Of a DNA stretch of 64,000 nt, positions 1 through 8,462 are shown piece after piece. Location: positions 1 through 64,000 of the forward strand of contig CALFCF010000076.1 in the NCBI GenBank assembly GCA_937951345.1, written 5' to 3'. The notes beneath the pieces were generated by a model, which was not told the DNA's origin, did not search any database, and saw nothing but the letters and a program-made list of their open reading frames with translations. Made by a program: the position numbers and the translations under genes. This stretch comes from an uncultured Granulosicoccaceae bacterium. GTDB taxonomy: Bacteria > Pseudomonadota > Gammaproteobacteria > Granulosicoccales > Granulosicoccaceae. Within the stretch, counting starts at the first letter, position 1. Each line of letters begins with the position of its first letter.

Positions 1-136
1 AACCTCTGATTTATCGCCTGCGTTGCCAGGGCTGCGTTGAAATTCGGCTCAAAATGCTCATGTATTCGCATATACACTCCGCTTTTTCGCCAAATTTCGC
101 CTTGCCCTGCCTGCCTCGCCTAATAAATCAGAGGTT
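1..136. repeat. Repeat element A (long imperfect palindrome)
   Basis: The ends AACCTCTGATTTAT (1-14) and ATAAATCAGAGGTT (123-136) are perfect inverted repeats. The centre (about 45-95) is itself an imperfect dyad around a CATGTAT/ATACACT hairpin. The left inverted repeat may start before the window, since the right one continues with TCCTT. The element lies downstream of argF (minus strand) and could act as its terminator. The end sequence recurs at 16402 joined to a different repeat. No coding potential was seen in 1-244. Confidence 0.7.
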
Positions 137-244
137 CCTTAAAACGGTTTGACTGTTTGCTCGGATGAGGATGTGCAGTCCGCTATGTCTATGTGCCGCT
201 TGACGTGAATGCGATTGATTTTGTCACAGCGGTGATGGCTCAAA

Positions 245-1144
245 TCAGGCAAGCAGAAATTCCATTAATGCTTTTTGCGCGTGCAGACGGTTGCCGGCTT
301 CCTCCCAGACAACGCTCTGCTTGCCGTCTATAACTTCGGCAGTGACTTCTTCACCGCGGTGTGCAGGTAAGCAGTGCATAAACAACGCATCTTTGTCAGC
401 CACTGACATTAATTTGCTATCGATTTGATAGTCTGCGAATGCTGCAGCACGTCCTGCTTGTTCTGCTTCCTGACCCATTGATGACCAGACATCAGTGACC
501 ACCAGGGCTGCATCGCGACAGGCGTCCATCGGGGTCTCGACAAATTCAACCGCATCTCCGGCGGCGGCTAACAACGTCTCGTCCGGATGATAGGCCGTCG
601 GGCAAGCGATACGTAAAGTGAAACCAAGCAAATTAGCCGTATTGATGTATGAATTGCAGACGTTATTACCGTCCCCGACCCAGGCAACAATAGCACCTGA
701 AATATCTCCGCGATGGGCGAAAAAAGTTTGCATATCGGCCAGCAATTGACACGGATGCAGTAAATCTGTCAGCCCGTTGATTACCGGTACTTGAGAATTG
801 GCTGCGAAGTTGACGACGGATTGATGAACATTGGTCCGCAGCATCACCATGTCGACCATTTGCGAGAGTACCTTGGCAGTATCCTCTAGCGGCTCTCCAC
901 GTCCTAACTGCGAGTCTTTCGGTGACAGATAAATAGCATGTCCACCCAGCTGCGTCATTCCGGTCTCAAACGACACTCGTGTTCGTGTTGACGATTTTTC
1001 AAAAATCATCGCCAGGGTTTTGTTGGCAAACGGTGTGTAAATTTCCCCTGACTTGTGTGCTGCTTTCATTTCTTCGGCACGTACGAGCAAACGCCGAAAC
1101 TCATTCGCAGATAAATCTGCTTCGCTTAAGTAGTGACGTGACAT
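245..1144 (-). CDS. argF: Ornithine carbamoyltransferase
   Basis: Transfers the carbamoyl group of carbamoyl phosphate to ornithine, giving citrulline, in cytoplasmic arginine biosynthesis. The 299-residue length is normal. The carbamoyl-phosphate loop STRTR is at residues 52-56, HPCQ at 130-133 and the ornithine-binding HCLP at 257-260, so all the hallmark active-site segments are intact. The start codon overlaps the argD stop by one base (TGATG on the minus strand), so the two genes are probably translationally coupled in one argD-argF operon. The enzyme could be called catabolic (arcB-like) by sequence alone, but the argD neighbour favours biosynthesis. No ARG-box operator could be defined by eye. 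Confidence 0.96.
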   Translation of the reverse strand: MSRHYLSEADLSANEFRRLLVRAEEMKAAHKSGEIYTPFANKTLAMIFEKSSTRTRVSFETGMTQLGGHAIYLSPKDSQLGRGEPLEDTAKVLSQMVDMVMLRTNVHQSVVNFAANSQVPVINGLTDLLHPCQLLADMQTFFAHRGDISGAIVAWVGDGNNVCNSYINTANLLGFTLRIACPTAYHPDETLLAAAGDAVEFVETPMDACRDAALVVTDVWSSMGQEAEQAGRAAAFADYQIDSKLMSVADKDALFMHCLPAHRGEEVTAEVIDGKQSVVWEEAGNRLHAQKALMEFLLA

Positions 1145-2337
1145 CAGGCTGGTACTGCATCGCCTGATTGTCCGAGAAAATGGCTGATGACACCGGATAA
1201 CTTTTCAACCAACTCATCGGCTTCCTGGTCGGTCATGATGTAGGGAGGAAGAATTCTGACAACGTTATCGGCTGTTACCGTCAGCAGTAATCCTGCTTCG
1301 GCTGCCTGAACTGCCAGCGCACCACAGGGGTTTGCCAGTTCAATGCCGATCATTAAACCCTTGCCACGAACGGATACAACCTCAGGCGCATGATCAAAAC
1401 GCTTTTTCAGTGCTTCGATAATGCGTGTACCCAGTACGCCGGCTCGTTCAACCAGCTGGCCTTTTTCAATCTCGTCGATAACCGTCAAACCGGCGCGACA
1501 GGCCAACGGATTTCCGCCAAAGGTAGTACCGTGACTACCCGGTTGGATCAAATCCGCCGCCGCACCGCTTGCCAGACAAGCACCGATTGGCACGCCACCG
1601 CCAAGCGCCTTGGCTACCGCCATCACGTCTGGTTTGATGTTCTCGTGCTGATGAGCAAACCATTTACCCGTGCGTCCAATGCCTGTTTGAACTTCGTCGA
1701 CGATCATGAGCCAGTTCTGTTGATTGCACAGCTCTCTGACCGCTGACAGGTAACCTTGTTGAGCGGGCATTACGCCCCCTTCGCCTTGTACCGGTTCGAA
1801 CATAACGCCGACAATGTTGCGATGGGTCGCAGCGATCCGTTCCAGCGCCTCGATATCCGCAAACGGTGCGCGAACAAAGCCGGGAACCAGGGGTTCAAAT
1901 CCAGCCTGGATTTTGCGATTCCCGGTAGCCGTCAGTGTTGCCAGCGTACGCCCATGGAACGCGTTTTCCATGACCACAATGGCCGGATTTTCAATGCCAT
2001 GTTTGTGGCCATGTAGACGCGCAATCTTGATACTGGCTTCATTCGCTTCAGCACCGGAATTACAAAAAAACACGCTGTCCATGTCAGCGATCTGACAAAG
2101 CTTCTCGCCGAGCTGCTCTTGCACCGGAATATGATAATAGTTAGAGCAGTGCAGCAATTGCGACGCCTGTTCTGCTATGGCTTGCGCTAACGCTTGATTG
2201 GCATGGCCAAGCGCACAGACGGCGATGCCTCCGTGACCATCCAAATAGCGTTTTCCATCTGTATCCCATAACCATACGCCCTCACCATGACTGATAGTCA
2301 CTGGTAATCGACCGTAAGAGGACATCAAGGCTGACAT
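1144..2337 (-). CDS. argD: Acetylornithine aminotransferase
   Basis: A PLP enzyme of class III that interconverts N-acetylglutamate semialdehyde and N-acetylornithine. It may also serve as succinyldiaminopimelate transaminase in lysine synthesis, as the E. coli enzyme does. The 397 residues show the class III features: NSGAEANE near 93-100, the DEVQTG loop near 214-219 and the Schiff-base lysine in VAKALGGG (Lys243). It is the promoter-proximal gene of argD-argF, and its stop overlaps the argF start by one base. The about 500-bp upstream gap carries repeat element C1 but no other gene. Assignment is secure; ornithine or GABA aminotransferases are the nearest alternatives, and the argF linkage argues against them. 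Confidence 0.95.
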   Translation of the reverse strand: MSALMSSYGRLPVTISHGEGVWLWDTDGKRYLDGHGGIAVCALGHANQALAQAIAEQASQLLHCSNYYHIPVQEQLGEKLCQIADMDSVFFCNSGAEANEASIKIARLHGHKHGIENPAIVVMENAFHGRTLATLTATGNRKIQAGFEPLVPGFVRAPFADIEALERIAATHRNIVGVMFEPVQGEGGVMPAQQGYLSAVRELCNQQNWLMIVDEVQTGIGRTGKWFAHQHENIKPDVMAVAKALGGGVPIGACLASGAAADLIQPGSHGTTFGGNPLACRAGLTVIDEIEKGQLVERAGVLGTRIIEALKKRFDHAPEVVSVRGKGLMIGIELANPCGALAVQAAEAGLLLTVTADNVVRILPPYIMTDQEADELVEKLSGVISHFLGQSGDAVPA

Positions 2338-2536
2338 GAAAATATCCCTTTGTTTTGATGATTGTGTTGTCGGGTTGCATACCGGCTGAACCGGAAATCA
2401 CCTGTTACCGTAAACTTGGCTGTAGGCGGGTAGTTTACTGACCCTGCCATTTGTCCCGGTTAGGTATTCAAGTTAATTCCCGATTCGGCGACAGGGCGAT
2501 AACACGGCACTAAGACTGGCGACCCATACTGTATTT

Positions 2537-2667
2537 TAGAAGCCATCTCAAAATCGAGCGGGGACGTCGAGTCCTGCGCGCTGATCCTGCGTTGTGTGCC
2601 GTTCTGCGCTGCTTGAACGCCACACTCCTTGGCTGAGCGCACAATCTCAATTTTGAGATCGCTTCTA
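2537..2667. repeat. Repeat element C, copy 1 (MITE-like)
   Basis: A 131-bp element with 18-bp terminal inverted repeats: TAGAAGCCATCTCAAAAT on the left (2537-2554) and ATTTTGAGATCGCTTCTA on the right (2650-2667), with one mismatch. A shorter, clearly homologous copy lies at 35603-35695. It fills much of the argD-sod intergenic region (2338-3069). An open frame crossing it (2460-2726) is a by-product of the repeat, not a gene. Confidence 0.85.
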
Positions 2668-3060
2668 GTGTGCGCTATATCCGCAGTTTGGTTGAGGTTC
2701 GCTGATCTGCTGTTTGCGCCCGTCATTTGTCATTATATTGAACGGTTAGCTCCTTGTCCGCCCGTCTTTTCAGCGGGATGACCAACACGACAGCCCCTGT
2801 GTCGGCTCAGCATATCAACAAATTCGGTTCATAGTAGTACAATGAATTGACAGAGCAGGCCGGTGAGGTTTTTTATCTCGAGGTTCTGCTCCTTTTGGTT
2901 TGACCTTAAACGGGGCAAAGGCAAGGGACAACAGGCAACAGGGTTACGGCTTTGGCATTACCAGATGCCGGGGCAGGTTGTCTCGCTCTGCCTGCACAGT
3001 GTTTATACTGGCAATGGAATACGTTCTGCCCGCAATATTCATCGATTCAGTCACAACTTT

Positions 3061-3064
3061 GGAG
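3061..3064 (+). promoter_or_regulatory. Ribosome binding site of sod
   Basis: GGAG five bases before the ATG at 3070. It decides the start: the open frame extends upstream to 2863, but those extra residues do not resemble the SOD family and have no such site. Confidence 0.75.
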
Positions 3065-3069
3065 TAACC

Positions 3070-3681
3070 ATGGCTTTCGACTTCCCGGATTTACCCTACG
3101 ACTACAGTGCACTGGAACCGCACATTGATGCTCAAACAATGGAAATTCATTACGATCGACATCACCGTGCTTATTACAATAATTTCGTTGCAGCTGTAGA
3201 CGGCAGCGCACTGGCCGATCAATCGCTTGAAGATGTCTGCGCCGGTGTAACCGCTGATACAGCGCCGGCTGTCAGGAACAACGGTGGTGGTTACTACAAT
3301 CACATCATCTATTGGAATTCCATGTGCAACGGTGGCAGCTCACCGGATAGTGCGTTGGAAGCGGCGATTAACAGTACCTTCGGATCTATGGACGAGCTCC
3401 AGAAGCAGCTCACCCAGGCCGGTATGACACGTTTCGGTTCGGGCTTTGCCTGGTTGATTGTTACTGGCGGTAAGCTTGCGGTTACGTCTACTGCCAATCA
3501 GGACAATCCGCTGATGCCGGTTGCTGATCAACAGGGTACGCCGCTGCTGGGTCTGGATGTCTGGGAACACGCTTACTACCTCAAGTACCAGAACAAACGC
3601 CCCGACTATATTGAGCAATGGTTCAATGTTGTTGACTGGGCGAAGGTGTCCGGACGCTTTGCCGCTGCTGCCGGCAGCTGA
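3070..3681 (+). CDS. sod: Superoxide dismutase, Mn/cambialistic type
   Basis: Cytoplasmic enzyme that dismutates superoxide to hydrogen peroxide and oxygen. The 203-residue product starts MAFDFPDLPY. Metal ligands are visible: His27 (EIHYDRHH), the His of YYNH, and the Asp and His of DVWEH. The Gln of STANQD and the Gly-rich NNGGGYYNH segment match manganese or cambialistic SODs, where iron SODs have NNAAQ and STSN. The start at 3070 was chosen because it follows GGAG and matches the family N-terminus; an upstream extension to 2863 is open but unsupported. It stands alone, followed by a hairpin at 3720-3743. The metal type is inferred from signature residues only. Confidence 0.93.
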   Translation: MAFDFPDLPYDYSALEPHIDAQTMEIHYDRHHRAYYNNFVAAVDGSALADQSLEDVCAGVTADTAPAVRNNGGGYYNHIIYWNSMCNGGSSPDSALEAAINSTFGSMDELQKQLTQAGMTRFGSGFAWLIVTGGKLAVTSTANQDNPLMPVADQQGTPLLGLDVWEHAYYLKYQNKRPDYIEQWFNVVDWAKVSGRFAAAAGS

Positions 3682-3719
3682 TCAAACACAACGCACCGAA
3701 CCGTTAATGGTACGATTAA

Positions 3720-3743
3720 GGCAACCCGGTTATCAGGGTTGCC
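3720..3743 (+). terminator. Hairpin downstream of sod
   Basis: GGCAACCC at 3720-3727 pairs perfectly with GGGTTGCC at 3736-3743 across an 8-base loop. It lies 39 bases after the sod stop and before grxD. There is no T-run after it, so termination is plausible but not certain. Confidence 0.45.
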
Positions 3744-3819
3744 GCTTCGGATAAATCAGCTTCGGTGAAGGCAGCGATTATCTGCCAGCTGAACTGTCCA
3801 ACAGCAAAACGAGAATGTG

Positions 3820-4137
3820 ATGGAAATAATGGATCGAATAAAAGACCAGGTGGAAAACAACCCGGTCATTATCTTTATGAAAGGTACACCTCAGCTGCCG
3901 ATGTGCGGATTCTCCAGTAGAACCGTCGAGGCACTGAAGCAATGCAACCGGGAATTCGCTTATGTCAACATTATTGCAGACCCTGAGGTGCATCAGAATC
4001 TACCGGGTTATTCTGACTGGCCGACTTTCCCGCAGGTCTACATAAGCGGTGAGTTTGTCGGTGGTTGTGACATAACGCTCGAATTGTCTGCCAGCGGTGA
4101 GCTGCAGAAGATGGTCGACAAAGCTACCGGGAATTAA
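3820..4137 (+). CDS. grxD: Monothiol glutaredoxin (Grx4 family)
   Basis: Small cytoplasmic CGFS glutaredoxin that binds a [2Fe-2S] cluster with glutathione and takes part in Fe-S cluster delivery, usually with BolA proteins. The monothiol motif CGFS is seen in LPMCGFSSRT near residue 30. The downstream WPTFPQVYI segment and the GGCDI loop are typical of the family. The open frame begins at a GTG at 3817, but the ATG at 3820 lies better spaced behind GAGA (3811-3814) and gives a usual-length protein of 105 residues; the ATG at 3829 is also possible. Being next to an SOD gene fits oxidative-stress and iron management, although a shared transcript is not shown. Confidence 0.95.
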   Translation: MEIMDRIKDQVENNPVIIFMKGTPQLPMCGFSSRTVEALKQCNREFAYVNIIADPEVHQNLPGYSDWPTFPQVYISGEFVGGCDITLELSASGELQKMVDKATGN

Positions 4138-4245
4138 GGCTGTCAGCACACCTGTCTCAATGAAATGTTTTAATTATCGAGACGGCTTTAATTTATACGG
4201 CAAGTAGTTTCTTCAGTATTTTCTTCAGTAGTTCGGACCGATGCT

Positions 4246-4274
4246 GGATCCGATTTTGGATCCGATTTTGGATC
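4246..4274. repeat. 12-bp tandem repeat, 2.4 copies
   Basis: GGATCCGATTTT occurs at 4246-4257 and 4258-4269 and is followed by a partial GGATC. It is non-coding, between grxD and the convergent rnt. A second short duplication, TTCTTCAGTA twice, sits just upstream (about 4209-4230). Confidence 0.85.
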
Positions 4275-4355
4275 TTATATGGGGTGGAAGGTACTTCAAG
4301 TTGGAAGCTCAGGCCCGGCACACAGAGTTGGAGTAAATCGCTTCGAGCAGGCTGA

Positions 4356-5054
4356 CTACTCGATGTTATCTGCCAACCCGTTCGTACCTGCGAAACCTGT
4401 CAGCGGTGAGTCCGGCGCGCCATCGCTATATTGACCTTGATTCAATTTTTCCCAGCTGTTGACTACAGTACAAAAAAGTTCGGCAGTTTTGCGTGTGTCA
4501 TAGATAGCTGAGTGTGCTTCGTTCTTATCCCAGCTCATACCTGCTGCGGTAGCAGCCCGCGACAAAACGGTTTGACCGAATGCGAGCCCACCCAAAGACA
4601 CGGTATCAAAGCAACTGAATGGATGTAGCGGGTTGCGTTTGGTACCGCTGCGTTCAACGGCGGCGTTGACAAAATTCAGATCGAAAAAAGCGTTGTGTCC
4701 TACCAGAATCGCTCGTGTGCAACCCGTGTCTTTTACTTCCTGTCTGATTGGCGAAAAAATGTATTTCAATGCGTCACTCTCTGATCGAGCAGCGCGTAGT
4801 GGGTGCCATGGGTCAATTCCGTTAACCTGCAGTGATTTTTCTTCAATGTTTGCGCCATCAAACGGAATGACGTGGGTTGTATAAGAGTTGGCCGTTACCA
4901 GTTGGCCGTCTGAATCCACGCGCACAATGACTGCTGCAATTTCAAGGAGTGCATCAGTTTGTGCATTGAATCCACCGGTTTCAACGTCAATCACGACGGG
5001 TAAGTACCCGCGAAAGCGATCGACCATGGCAAACGGTTGTCCGGGTTGGTACAT
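4356..5054 (-). CDS. rnt: Ribonuclease T
   Basis: A DEDDh-family 3'-5' exoribonuclease that trims the 3' CCA end of tRNA and matures stable RNA 3' ends. It acts as a homodimer in the cytoplasm. Exo I is seen as IDVETGG (Asp23, Glu25), Exo II as [10 protein letters not shown], and Exo III as the [16 protein letters not shown] segment with its catalytic His and Asp. At 232 residues it is slightly longer than the E. coli enzyme because of a C-terminal tail. The N-terminus ([20 protein letters not shown]) is characteristic of RNase T and sets it apart from DNA polymerase III epsilon. It is a single gene convergent with grxD. Confidence 0.95.
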   Translation of the reverse strand: MYQPGQPFAMVDRFRGYLPVVIDVETGGFNAQTDALLEIAAVIVRVDSDGQLVTANSYTTHVIPFDGANIEEKSLQVNGIDPWHPLRAARSESDALKYIFSPIRQEVKDTGCTRAILVGHNAFFDLNFVNAAVERSGTKRNPLHPFSCFDTVSLGGLAFGQTVLSRAATAAGMSWDKNEAHSAIYDTRKTAELFCTVVNSWEKLNQGQYSDGAPDSPLTGFAGTNGLADNIE

Positions 5055-5270
5055 GAATTAGGTTGTCTCGGTATGTGGGGGCAGTGTAGCTGAAACAGCG
5101 CTGCAGAACCTGTCCATCCGACTGGGTTGTCGGTTACATGGCGCTATTTAGCTGTCATAAGGCCAGCTACCGTAACCAGCTATTGGTTTAAGCATCGTCC
5201 GCTACTTGCTGATCGTTACTCGGGTGAGTGCTGGTATCATGGCAGTTTGCCCAAGAGAGCTGCCTTAGTT

Positions 5271-5780
5271 GTGTTCGCACTTCTGCAACAATTCCTCAAA
5301 ATCGCATTTCTAACCGGTAAGCCCTATGACTTGCCGGGCGACAGAGGCACGTTGCATCTTGCCATTGCGCTGTCGTTTCTCACATACGTTATCGCAACCT
5401 GGCAGCTCTATTCTCCACCAAAGGCAATTGCCCATGCACTACTGGATCTGCTGCTGGCTGGCAGCGTTTTTTACATTGCCTTGTCCGCGTTCAATAAGTC
5501 GGCGCGATTTCCACAGGCTTTTGCGGCTCTTTGTGGCGCAAATGCTGTTCTTAATGCGGCTACCCTGCCGGTTATATTGACACGTCTTGACCGAGTTGAA
5601 TCTGCGACGGTTGATTCACAGGAGCGGTTGTATCTGATCGAGTTTTTCTTTCTGGTCTGGAGTATTTCCGTTGTTGCCCACGTTATTCGTTTTAGCTTTG
5701 ACACAAATATCCCGATCAGTATTGCTGCTGCAGTGGGTTACGTTATGTTGGCCTTGGCGGTCTTTGATACAGTATTTTAA
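5271..5780 (+). CDS. Hypothetical integral membrane protein
   Basis: Function unknown. About 170 residues with four or five predicted hydrophobic segments, in the stretches beginning HLAIALSFLTYV, ALLDLLLAGSVFYI, ALCGANAVLNAATL, LIEFFFLVWSISVV and IAAAVGYVMLALAV. The LLQQFLKIAF...DLPG N-terminus resembles small inner-membrane proteins of proteobacteria whose products also begin there, so the GTG at 5271 is preferred. The frame is open back to a TTG at 5127, and the extra 48 residues look unlike coding sequence. It follows rnt divergently and has no operon partner. A Yip1-like or transporter-accessory role would be speculation. Confidence 0.6.
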   Translation: MFALLQQFLKIAFLTGKPYDLPGDRGTLHLAIALSFLTYVIATWQLYSPPKAIAHALLDLLLAGSVFYIALSAFNKSARFPQAFAALCGANAVLNAATLPVILTRLDRVESATVDSQERLYLIEFFFLVWSISVVAHVIRFSFDTNIPISIAAAVGYVMLALAVFDTVF

Positions 5781-5914
5781 AAAATACAACGCTTTGACAG
5801 CAACAATCCCAATATAATCAGGTAAATGCGGCTAGGATGGCGCGCATCAGAGGTACAGCCAAAAGAGATGGTAATCTGGCGGATGCAGAAATATTCTGTC
5901 GTGCTATAAAATAC

Positions 5915-5957
5915 CAGTAGGGGTAAACCGTTTTCAGTAGAGGTAATCCATTTTCAG
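5915..5957. repeat. 20-bp imperfect tandem duplication
   Basis: CAGTAGGGGTAAACCGTTTT (5915-5934) is followed directly by CAGTAGAGGTAATCCATTTT (5935-5954) and a third CAG. It lies in the 335-bp gap upstream of the Ser/Thr kinase gene, where otherwise no gene or clear promoter was found. It could be a pair of regulator sites or simply a slipped duplication. Confidence 0.75.
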
Positions 5958-6115
5958 GACTCTGATGCCGAGTGTACCCATAAAATTCATAAGAACTTTA
6001 CACAACAACTGTACATAACAACTGCAGACTGGCATCTTGCAGTATTAGTGGTATTCGGGGTCGCTAACCGCGGCGTAGACACTTACACCCTTACAGATCA
6101 AACATTTTCTGGCTG

Positions 6116-7696
6116 ATGGCGCTCAACCCCATCAAAATTCTCCGCAAAAAAGTGGTGGGGCAAGCTGATGCCCGCGACAGCCGTCGCTCGGGTTCGCTTG
6201 CCAACTCGCCAGCGGTCGCCGCATCCCGCGCAGCGGTCGAGCAAAGACGGGTTAATGCCGAGCAACGAGCCGGGGTTGATTCCGCAATATCACCTGACCG
6301 CGAAAATGCCGTGCAACCAAATGTTGCCAGTGATCAGAGTGGTTCTCAGCAGGGTGGTAACAAGAGTGCCGGCCAGACGACACAGATTGCACCTGCTGAC
6401 ATCGTCGTACCGACGAACATCGGCCGTTATACATTGGGTGGCCGTTTGGGCAGTGGCACTTGCGGTGTTGTGCACAAGGCGCTTGATACGGTGCTTGATC
6501 GTGAGGTTGCGATTAAATTATCGCCGGCTGGTGAGCCGCATGTAACGACTGGCAAGGTGCCCGGTGCGCAGTGCGCCTATCAGACGGAACTCTACGCGGC
6601 GGGTCGACTGCGTCATCCGAATATCATCACTGTCCACGATGCCGGTCAGCATGACGAATTGAACTACATGGTCATGGAGGCTGTTCGTGGCCGCTCATTG
6701 AAGCACTTTGGCAAGGGACAAAAGCTTCTGCCACCACATCGCGCACTTGAGATCGTCATTGATTGCTGCAGGGCGCTTGACTACTCACATGATCAGGGCA
6801 TTCTGCACCGCGATATAAAACCGGCAAACATTATGATTGCTGAGAATGGGGCGGTAAAATTGCTGGATTTCGGTATTGCTGTGGGGTTGACCGACGATGT
6901 AGCGCTAAGCCGTAAAGGGCCTACTCTCGGTACACCGAACTACATGTCACCAGAGCAAATTCTTGGTAAATCTCTGGGCCCCGCCAGTGACTTGTATTCT
7001 TTGGGCACAGTATTATTTGAGCTTATTACCGGAAAACAACTGTTCAAAGCCCGCAAGGTAAAGGATCTGTTTCGAACCGTCGTGCACGAACGCGCACCGC
7101 AGGTTGCCGAGTTTCGCCCCGACTTACCGGAAGCGTTCTCGCAGGTGGTCGCTACGGTACTTGAGAAAAAACCGGAAACACGTTTTCAATCCGGCTCTGA
7201 ATTCATCGTGGCACTGCTTCCGTTTGTTGAGGACTTTAAAACCCGTGGCTCTCACACGCCTGAACAAATCACGCTTGCCGCAACATGCACCGGATTATCT
7301 TTTTTTGCCGGACTTACCGAAACTGAAATGCTGCAGTTGCTCGATGAAGCTAATCTGCGTCAGTTCAGCGCCGGTAATGAATTGCTCAGTGGTGCAAACT
7401 TTGAGCGACGCCTACTGGTTGTGATCGAGGGTATTGTCCGGGAATATAAAGGTGGTATTGTCGAACACGTATTCACCGACGGCGATAGCCTCGGTGAAAC
7501 CGGTTTCGTGCAGGGAAATCCAGTCGACAGCCAATTGTTCGCGGCGACACCAGTAAAAGCTATTGAGATATCCTCGGCAGCGCTGGCGGCATTGCCACCT
7601 GAGTTACACATCAGCTTATACAAACGTGCATCTGCCGCGCTGATTGAACGCGCGGCGTTGTCGGAACGGCGTTTCAAACCCGATATTGTTCTATAG
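6116..7696 (+). CDS. Ser/Thr protein kinase with C-terminal cyclic-nucleotide-binding domain
   Basis: A Hanks-type (PknB-like) kinase. Residues 1-100 are a low-complexity, polar N-terminal region. The kinase domain runs about 103-370, with the glycine loop GSGTCG (112-117), VAIK with Lys134, the catalytic loop HRDIKPAN (231-238, Asp233), DFG (251-253) and SPE (278-280) in place of APE. Residues about 375-515 resemble a cNMP-binding/Crp-type beta-barrel (FFAGLTETEM, VVIEGIVREY, GDSLGETGF). All key catalytic residues are present, so it should be active. No PASTA repeats and no transmembrane segment are seen, so it is probably cytoplasmic and allosterically controlled through its C-terminal domain. 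No PP2C phosphatase or FHA partner is adjacent. The substrate is unknown. Confidence 0.9.
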   Translation: MALNPIKILRKKVVGQADARDSRRSGSLANSPAVAASRAAVEQRRVNAEQRAGVDSAISPDRENAVQPNVASDQSGSQQGGNKSAGQTTQIAPADIVVPTNIGRYTLGGRLGSGTCGVVHKALDTVLDREVAIKLSPAGEPHVTTGKVPGAQCAYQTELYAAGRLRHPNIITVHDAGQHDELNYMVMEAVRGRSLKHFGKGQKLLPPHRALEIVIDCCRALDYSHDQGILHRDIKPANIMIAENGAVKLLDFGIAVGLTDDVALSRKGPTLGTPNYMSPEQILGKSLGPASDLYSLGTVLFELITGKQLFKARKVKDLFRTVVHERAPQVAEFRPDLPEAFSQVVATVLEKKPETRFQSGSEFIVALLPFVEDFKTRGSHTPEQITLAATCTGLSFFAGLTETEMLQLLDEANLRQFSAGNELLSGANFERRLLVVIEGIVREYKGGIVEHVFTDGDSLGETGFVQGNPVDSQLFAATPVKAIEISSAALAALPPELHISLYKRASAALIERAALSERRFKPDIVL

Positions 7697-7896
7697 CAGC
7701 CCGTTCGTGGACAGACTCACCGGTACCTAACCGATCTGCGGCTGCTTACCATTGCCCGCTCGATGGTAATTTATTGAATCCAGAGCTGATTTCAAATGCA
7801 AAACGTGCCTGAGCTGCAGGGATTAGTGCATAATGATGCATCGTCGCCCTCTAAGCTCAAATCGGTCGTGATTTTTGCATGCATTTTAAATCGATG

Positions 7897-7935
7897 TGAG
7901 CGTTTGCTCACCCCTACATCCGGGAAACCGGGAGG
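7897..7935 (+). promoter_or_regulatory. Leader hairpins and ribosome binding site before a small exported protein
   Basis: A GTGAGC-GTTT-GCTCAC hairpin (about 7897-7912) is followed by CCGG-GAAA-CCGG, a GNRA-loop hairpin that runs straight into the GGAGG ribosome binding site (7931-7935). This arrangement could modulate translation of the gene at 7943. No known riboswitch class was recognised. Confidence 0.4.
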
Positions 7936-7942
7936 TCTTCAA

Positions 7943-8317
7943 TTGAAATCACTTACCAAGATTGCAAATATTGCTTGTCTGACGCTGCTACTGCTCAGCT
8001 CTGGTTTTGTCAGTGCTTCTGATCTTTACGTGGGCTCTTGGGCATCAGGCGAAAAAGAAGTTTTGCAAATTACCAAAAACGGTTCGGTGCTCAATGCACA
8101 GTTTGTTCGTGAAGGGTTGCTGAACAATTTCGAAAAAGTCGAATTTCCTGCCAAGGTGGTAGACGGCAATCTTACTATTTCGTTTGGCCAGGGTGATCTT
8201 TCCGGCAAATACGATGCAGTAAGAAAAATTTTAGTGCTCGGTGGTATTAAAACGTTTGAGAAAATCACAGAGAACCAGGCGCGTTCGATGATTGCGCTGC
8301 TGGAGAAGAACCAGTAG
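7943..8317 (+). CDS. Small exported protein of unknown function
   Basis: Not recognised. The TTG at 7943, seven bases after a strong GGAGG, gives 124 residues with a clear signal peptide: KSLTK, a hydrophobic core (IACLTLLLLSSGF) and a probable cleavage after VSA before SDLYVGSW. The mature part of about 100 residues is beta-rich (alternating pattern LQITKNGSVLNAQFVREG, LTISFGQGDLSGKYD) and reads like a small periplasmic lipocalin-like or beta-sandwich domain, but no family can be named. The frame is open back to 7796, but the stretch before 7943 has no ribosome site and no signal peptide. A perfect terminator hairpin follows it. Confidence 0.7.
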   Translation: MKSLTKIANIACLTLLLLSSGFVSASDLYVGSWASGEKEVLQITKNGSVLNAQFVREGLLNNFEKVEFPAKVVDGNLTISFGQGDLSGKYDAVRKILVLGGIKTFEKITENQARSMIALLEKNQ

Positions 8318-8330
8318 CTTTTTATATGAA

Positions 8331-8360
8331 CGATTAATCCGGCAGTTGCCGGATTAATCG
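8331..8360. terminator. Bidirectional terminator hairpin
   Basis: CGATTAATCCGGCA and TGCCGGATTAATCG form a perfect 14-bp inverted repeat separated by two bases. It lies between the convergent exported-protein gene and galE and probably serves both. Confidence 0.75.
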
Positions 8361-8462
8361 TCAGATATAGTCGCAGTCGGCATTAACGCACACCAATATC
8401 TTCAACAAGTGCGACGATCGTTGCATGCAACATCATTTACCGCCTAATCATTTACCGGTTAA

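Noticed and set aside
2460-2726. 88-codon minus-strand ORF before sod
   Set aside because: It spans repeat element C and has no ribosome site or family resemblance.
2863-3069. N-terminal extension of superoxide dismutase
   Set aside because: The frame is open, but the residues before 3070 do not match SODs, and GGAG directly precedes the ATG at 3070.
7897-7935. Known riboswitch (c-di-GMP or preQ1)
   Set aside because: Two hairpins are present, but the conserved loop sequences of these classes are not.
7796-7942. Upstream extension of the small exported protein
   Set aside because: It lacks a ribosome site and would bury the signal peptide; the TTG at 7943 follows GGAGG.
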